From positions 1 through 39,354 of the forward strand of contig JALKBU010000449.1 of the NCBI GenBank assembly GCA_023091735.1: 39,354 nucleotides of DNA. The letters are read 5' to 3'. Under the pieces are notes generated by a model. That model was not told where the DNA came from. It made no database searches and saw only the letters and a list, made by a program, of their open reading frames with translations. This document shows positions 37,753 to 39,354 of the stretch, piece by piece (positions within the stretch are counted from its first letter, which is position 1; the number at the start of each line of letters is the position of its first letter). Both the position numbers and the translations under genes were made by a program. The DNA comes from Trichomonas tenax. Lineage: Eukaryota; Parabasalia; Trichomonadida; Trichomonadidae.

Positions 37753-38814
37753 TTAAATTGTGCCAAACTTGAATCCAATGGCGCAGTGAAGCTTCTGGCC
37801 TGGATAAATTGTTGTTGATGGGAACTATGGTGTGTTGATGGTGTTTGGAAGATTTCCTGCCTCTAAGCAGAAAGCATGACGCTTGTCGCACTTTGTTCCA
37901 TATTTTCCTGGGAATCCGTCCATCCAGTTGGCAGTATAGAGCTGGAATCCTGGGAGGTCTGTGTGGAGCTCCAGGAAGATGCCTGACTTCTTGCATTCTG
38001 CTCTTGCACCAAGGCAGAATTAGCCTCTCCACTTCTTGCGGAGAATGAATGCGTGATCGTATCCTGTTCCCTTGATGATCTGATAATCATCGTCGAGCAA
38101 GTGCTTTCCTAATGTTATTGGCTTCCTGAAGTCGAAGACAGTGCCGTCAACTCTAAGGATCTCTCCTGTTGGTGTCATGTGATCATCGACCGGTGTGAAG
38201 AAGTCGGCTTCGACTTGCAACTTGGTGTCGAAGATGTCTTCCTCTTGTGTGGAGAGGTTGAAGAATGAGTGCTGTGTGAAGCTAGCGAGTGAGGCCTTGT
38301 TTATTTTAGCATCGAACTCCTGCAAGAGCATGTCCTCTCGGAGTGTGTATGTGATGACTGTCTCGAGGTTGGATGAGAATCCATCAGCGCCATCAACAGA
38401 GATGTACTTGTGGACTACTTTGTTTTCGGTCTGCTTGAGGATATCCCAAACGTTGTTGTGGAAACCTGAGATTCCTGTGTGGTTGTTGTTGATGTCGTTG
38501 TTGATTGGGCAGTGGTATTCAGTTCAATCAATGTTGAAAACGCCCTTTGCGATTCTGTTTGTGTTCCTGCCGCAAGTTGCGCCTGTGAATCTGAATGAGT
38601 GCTCGATTATACTGTGGATGTTTGGCTGGTTAAGCACTATATCGGTCATCTTACCATTCTTGTCTGGAACAACGAAAGAAACGATGTTTGGGCCGAAATT
38701 GGAAATGCGAACTTCAGCTTTCTTCGTTTTGAGTACAATGAGCTTTACCTACTTCCCTTGCTGAGTTGTCTCATAGTCTGCTGGGTTAAGTCCGGTGATT
38801 GTCGCTGCAGACGT
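37753..38814 (-). pseudogene. Aldose 1-epimerase (galactose mutarotase), four in-frame stops
   Basis: A 353-codon frame with no frameshift matches the GALM family end to end. Numbering from 38814: SNFGPNIVSFVVPDKNGK (about 38-55), CGRNTNRIAKG (about 81-91), His112 in NNHTG, GFHNNVWDIL, His182 in TQHSFFNL, FTPVDDHMTPTGEI, Asp253 in GYDHAF, ELHTDLPGFQLYTANW and Glu318 in CLEAGN. All catalytic residues of the family are thus present. Stops lie at codons 22 (TAG 38749-38751), 97 (TGA 38524-38526, where the family has Gly), 265 (TAA 38020-38022) and 330 (TAG 37825-37827). The expected start codon reads ACG (38812-38814). The initiator TCACTTT lies just upstream. Codon use is GC-rich, as in highly expressed genes. 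The enzyme interconverts alpha and beta aldoses. Confidence 0.9.
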
Positions 38815-38815
38815 C

Positions 38816-38823
38816 GAAAGTGA
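38816..38823 (-). promoter_or_regulatory. Initiator TCACTTTC of the epimerase
   Basis: Read on the minus strand, TCACTTTC lies one base before the ACG that replaces the start codon, giving a leader of about 7 bases, normal for trichomonads. The promoter therefore looks intact although the frame is broken. Confidence 0.5.
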
Positions 38824-39255
38824 AGTCGGTTATCAATTTTCAATGTCATCATTCAATCTCTTTGACAGGTTTTAAAATCTGGACGTATATCTGTATGTGA
38901 GTGCTAATCCATCGTCAAAAAGTTAATAACAAAATAAATGGTACAAAAAGGTGCTATGGATGATGTGATATATGAATAATCGATCAAAACAAAATTTGTC
39001 AGTTTGATTACTGCTTAAATTGAGAATAATATAGCGTGAAAAATTGAAAAGAACCGAAATTACTCAGTTTCCTATCCCCAGACACTAATTTAATAAACTT
39101 TTCAAATTTAGCCGCGCAAAAAAGAATCATCATTATTTTTGCGAGAATAACGCACAGAGCTTATGTGTGAACGGGACTGGGACAAAATAGAACAACGTGC
39201 TTTTCTGACATGTAACTTATTTTTGACATGTAAAGTCAGGATGTCAAAATAAAGG
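38824..39255. other. Intergenic region with two TGACATGTAA copies
   Basis: TGACATGTAA occurs twice near 39208-39235, as upstream of VPS52. No gene seen. Confidence 0.4.
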
Positions 39256-39264
39256 AAAGTGACA
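39256..39264 (+). promoter_or_regulatory. AAAGTGACA upstream motif, plus strand
   Basis: Same motif as upstream of other genes here; it predicts a plus-strand gene starting close to the right edge. The first ATG after it (39280) opens only five codons, the next useful one is at 39318. Confidence 0.3.
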
Positions 39265-39317
39265 TATTTGCGGGAAAAAATGGAAAAGTGTCAATAGGTT
39301 GAAATGGATTGAACTCA

Positions 39318-39354
39318 ATGTTGGAAGCCAAAGAAGACTTCATTATGAGTAGTT
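39318..39354 (+). CDS. Possible 5' end of a gene cut by the window edge
   Basis: An ATG at 39318 opens MLEAKEDFIMSS to the edge of the window. It lies 53 bases after the AAAGTGACA motif, the same spacing as between TGACA and the ATG of the 1033-aa coiled-coil gene. Twelve codons are too few to be sure. Confidence 0.2.
   Translation, partial: MLEAKEDFIMSS

Noticed and set aside
1..39354. 'Viral inclusion protein' as a viral origin of the coiled-coil genes
   Set aside because: That label in trichomonad annotation reflects low-complexity coiled-coil similarity; no viral gene or hallmark was seen in the window.
1..39354. tRNA or rRNA genes
   Set aside because: TTCGAAT-like strings (for example near 7148 and 10630) lack the rest of a tRNA cloverleaf and fall inside pseudogenes; no rRNA-like segment was recognised.

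Overview
The window looks like nuclear DNA of a parabasalid (trichomonad) protist, most likely Tritrichomonas or Trichomonas; the species is an inference. It is AT-rich, its genes are intronless and lie on both strands with long AT-rich gaps, several starts have a trichomonad-type initiator (TCAYTTT/TCAYTA) a few bases upstream, and the content is typical of these genomes: large coiled-coil proteins, BspA-type leucine-rich repeats, beta-helix proteins, ankyrin fragments and much decayed repeat DNA. A cilium gene (CFAP418-like) fits a flagellate. No tRNA, rRNA, CRISPR array or bacterial operon was seen.

Layout. 1-3008 (-): 3'-truncated giant coiled-coil gene with amplifying WGDE linker repeats. 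3.4-4.8 kb: a small doubtful ORF and a decayed beta-helix gene. 5.1-6.1 kb (-): intact 351-aa coiled-coil protein. 6.7-11.3 kb: graveyard of related minus-strand beta-helix pseudogenes, broken by an IS5/Harbinger-like transposase pseudogene, several strong hairpins and an ankyrin fragment. 12.4-14.5 kb (+): VPS52 (GARP tethering complex). 14.55-14.75 kb: a MITE with TA target duplication. 14.8-17.3 kb (-): intact 828-aa soluble beta-helix protein. 17.8-18.7 kb (-): type I membrane glycoprotein. 19.1-21.5 kb: non-coding block with nested inverted repeats. 22.0-22.6 kb (-): Gln-rich protein. 23.4-24.4 kb (-): protein kinase pseudogene lacking its catalytic loop. 24.55-24.74 kb: ten G-tracts spaced about 20.5 bp apart. 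24.9-25.6 kb (+): unknown gene broken by two stops. 26.2-26.8 kb (+): SAR1 GTPase. 27.3-30.4 kb (-): 1033-aa coiled-coil protein. 30.8-32.5 kb: beta-helix and BspA pseudogenes. 32.7-33.8 kb (-): 388-aa coiled-coil protein. 34.6-35.9 kb (+): amino-acid transporter. 36.4-37.1 kb (+): CFAP418-like protein. 37.8-38.8 kb (-): aldose 1-epimerase with four in-frame stops but every catalytic residue present. The right edge may hold the start of another gene.

There is no pathway-like cluster. VPS52 and SAR1 both serve membrane traffic (endosome-to-Golgi and ER-to-Golgi) but are 12 kb apart and probably unlinked in function. The main surprises are non-coding or degenerate: a phased G-tract array, a shared AAARTGACA motif upstream of several genes, nested inverted-repeat elements, and pseudogenes broken by point nonsense changes with few or no frameshifts.
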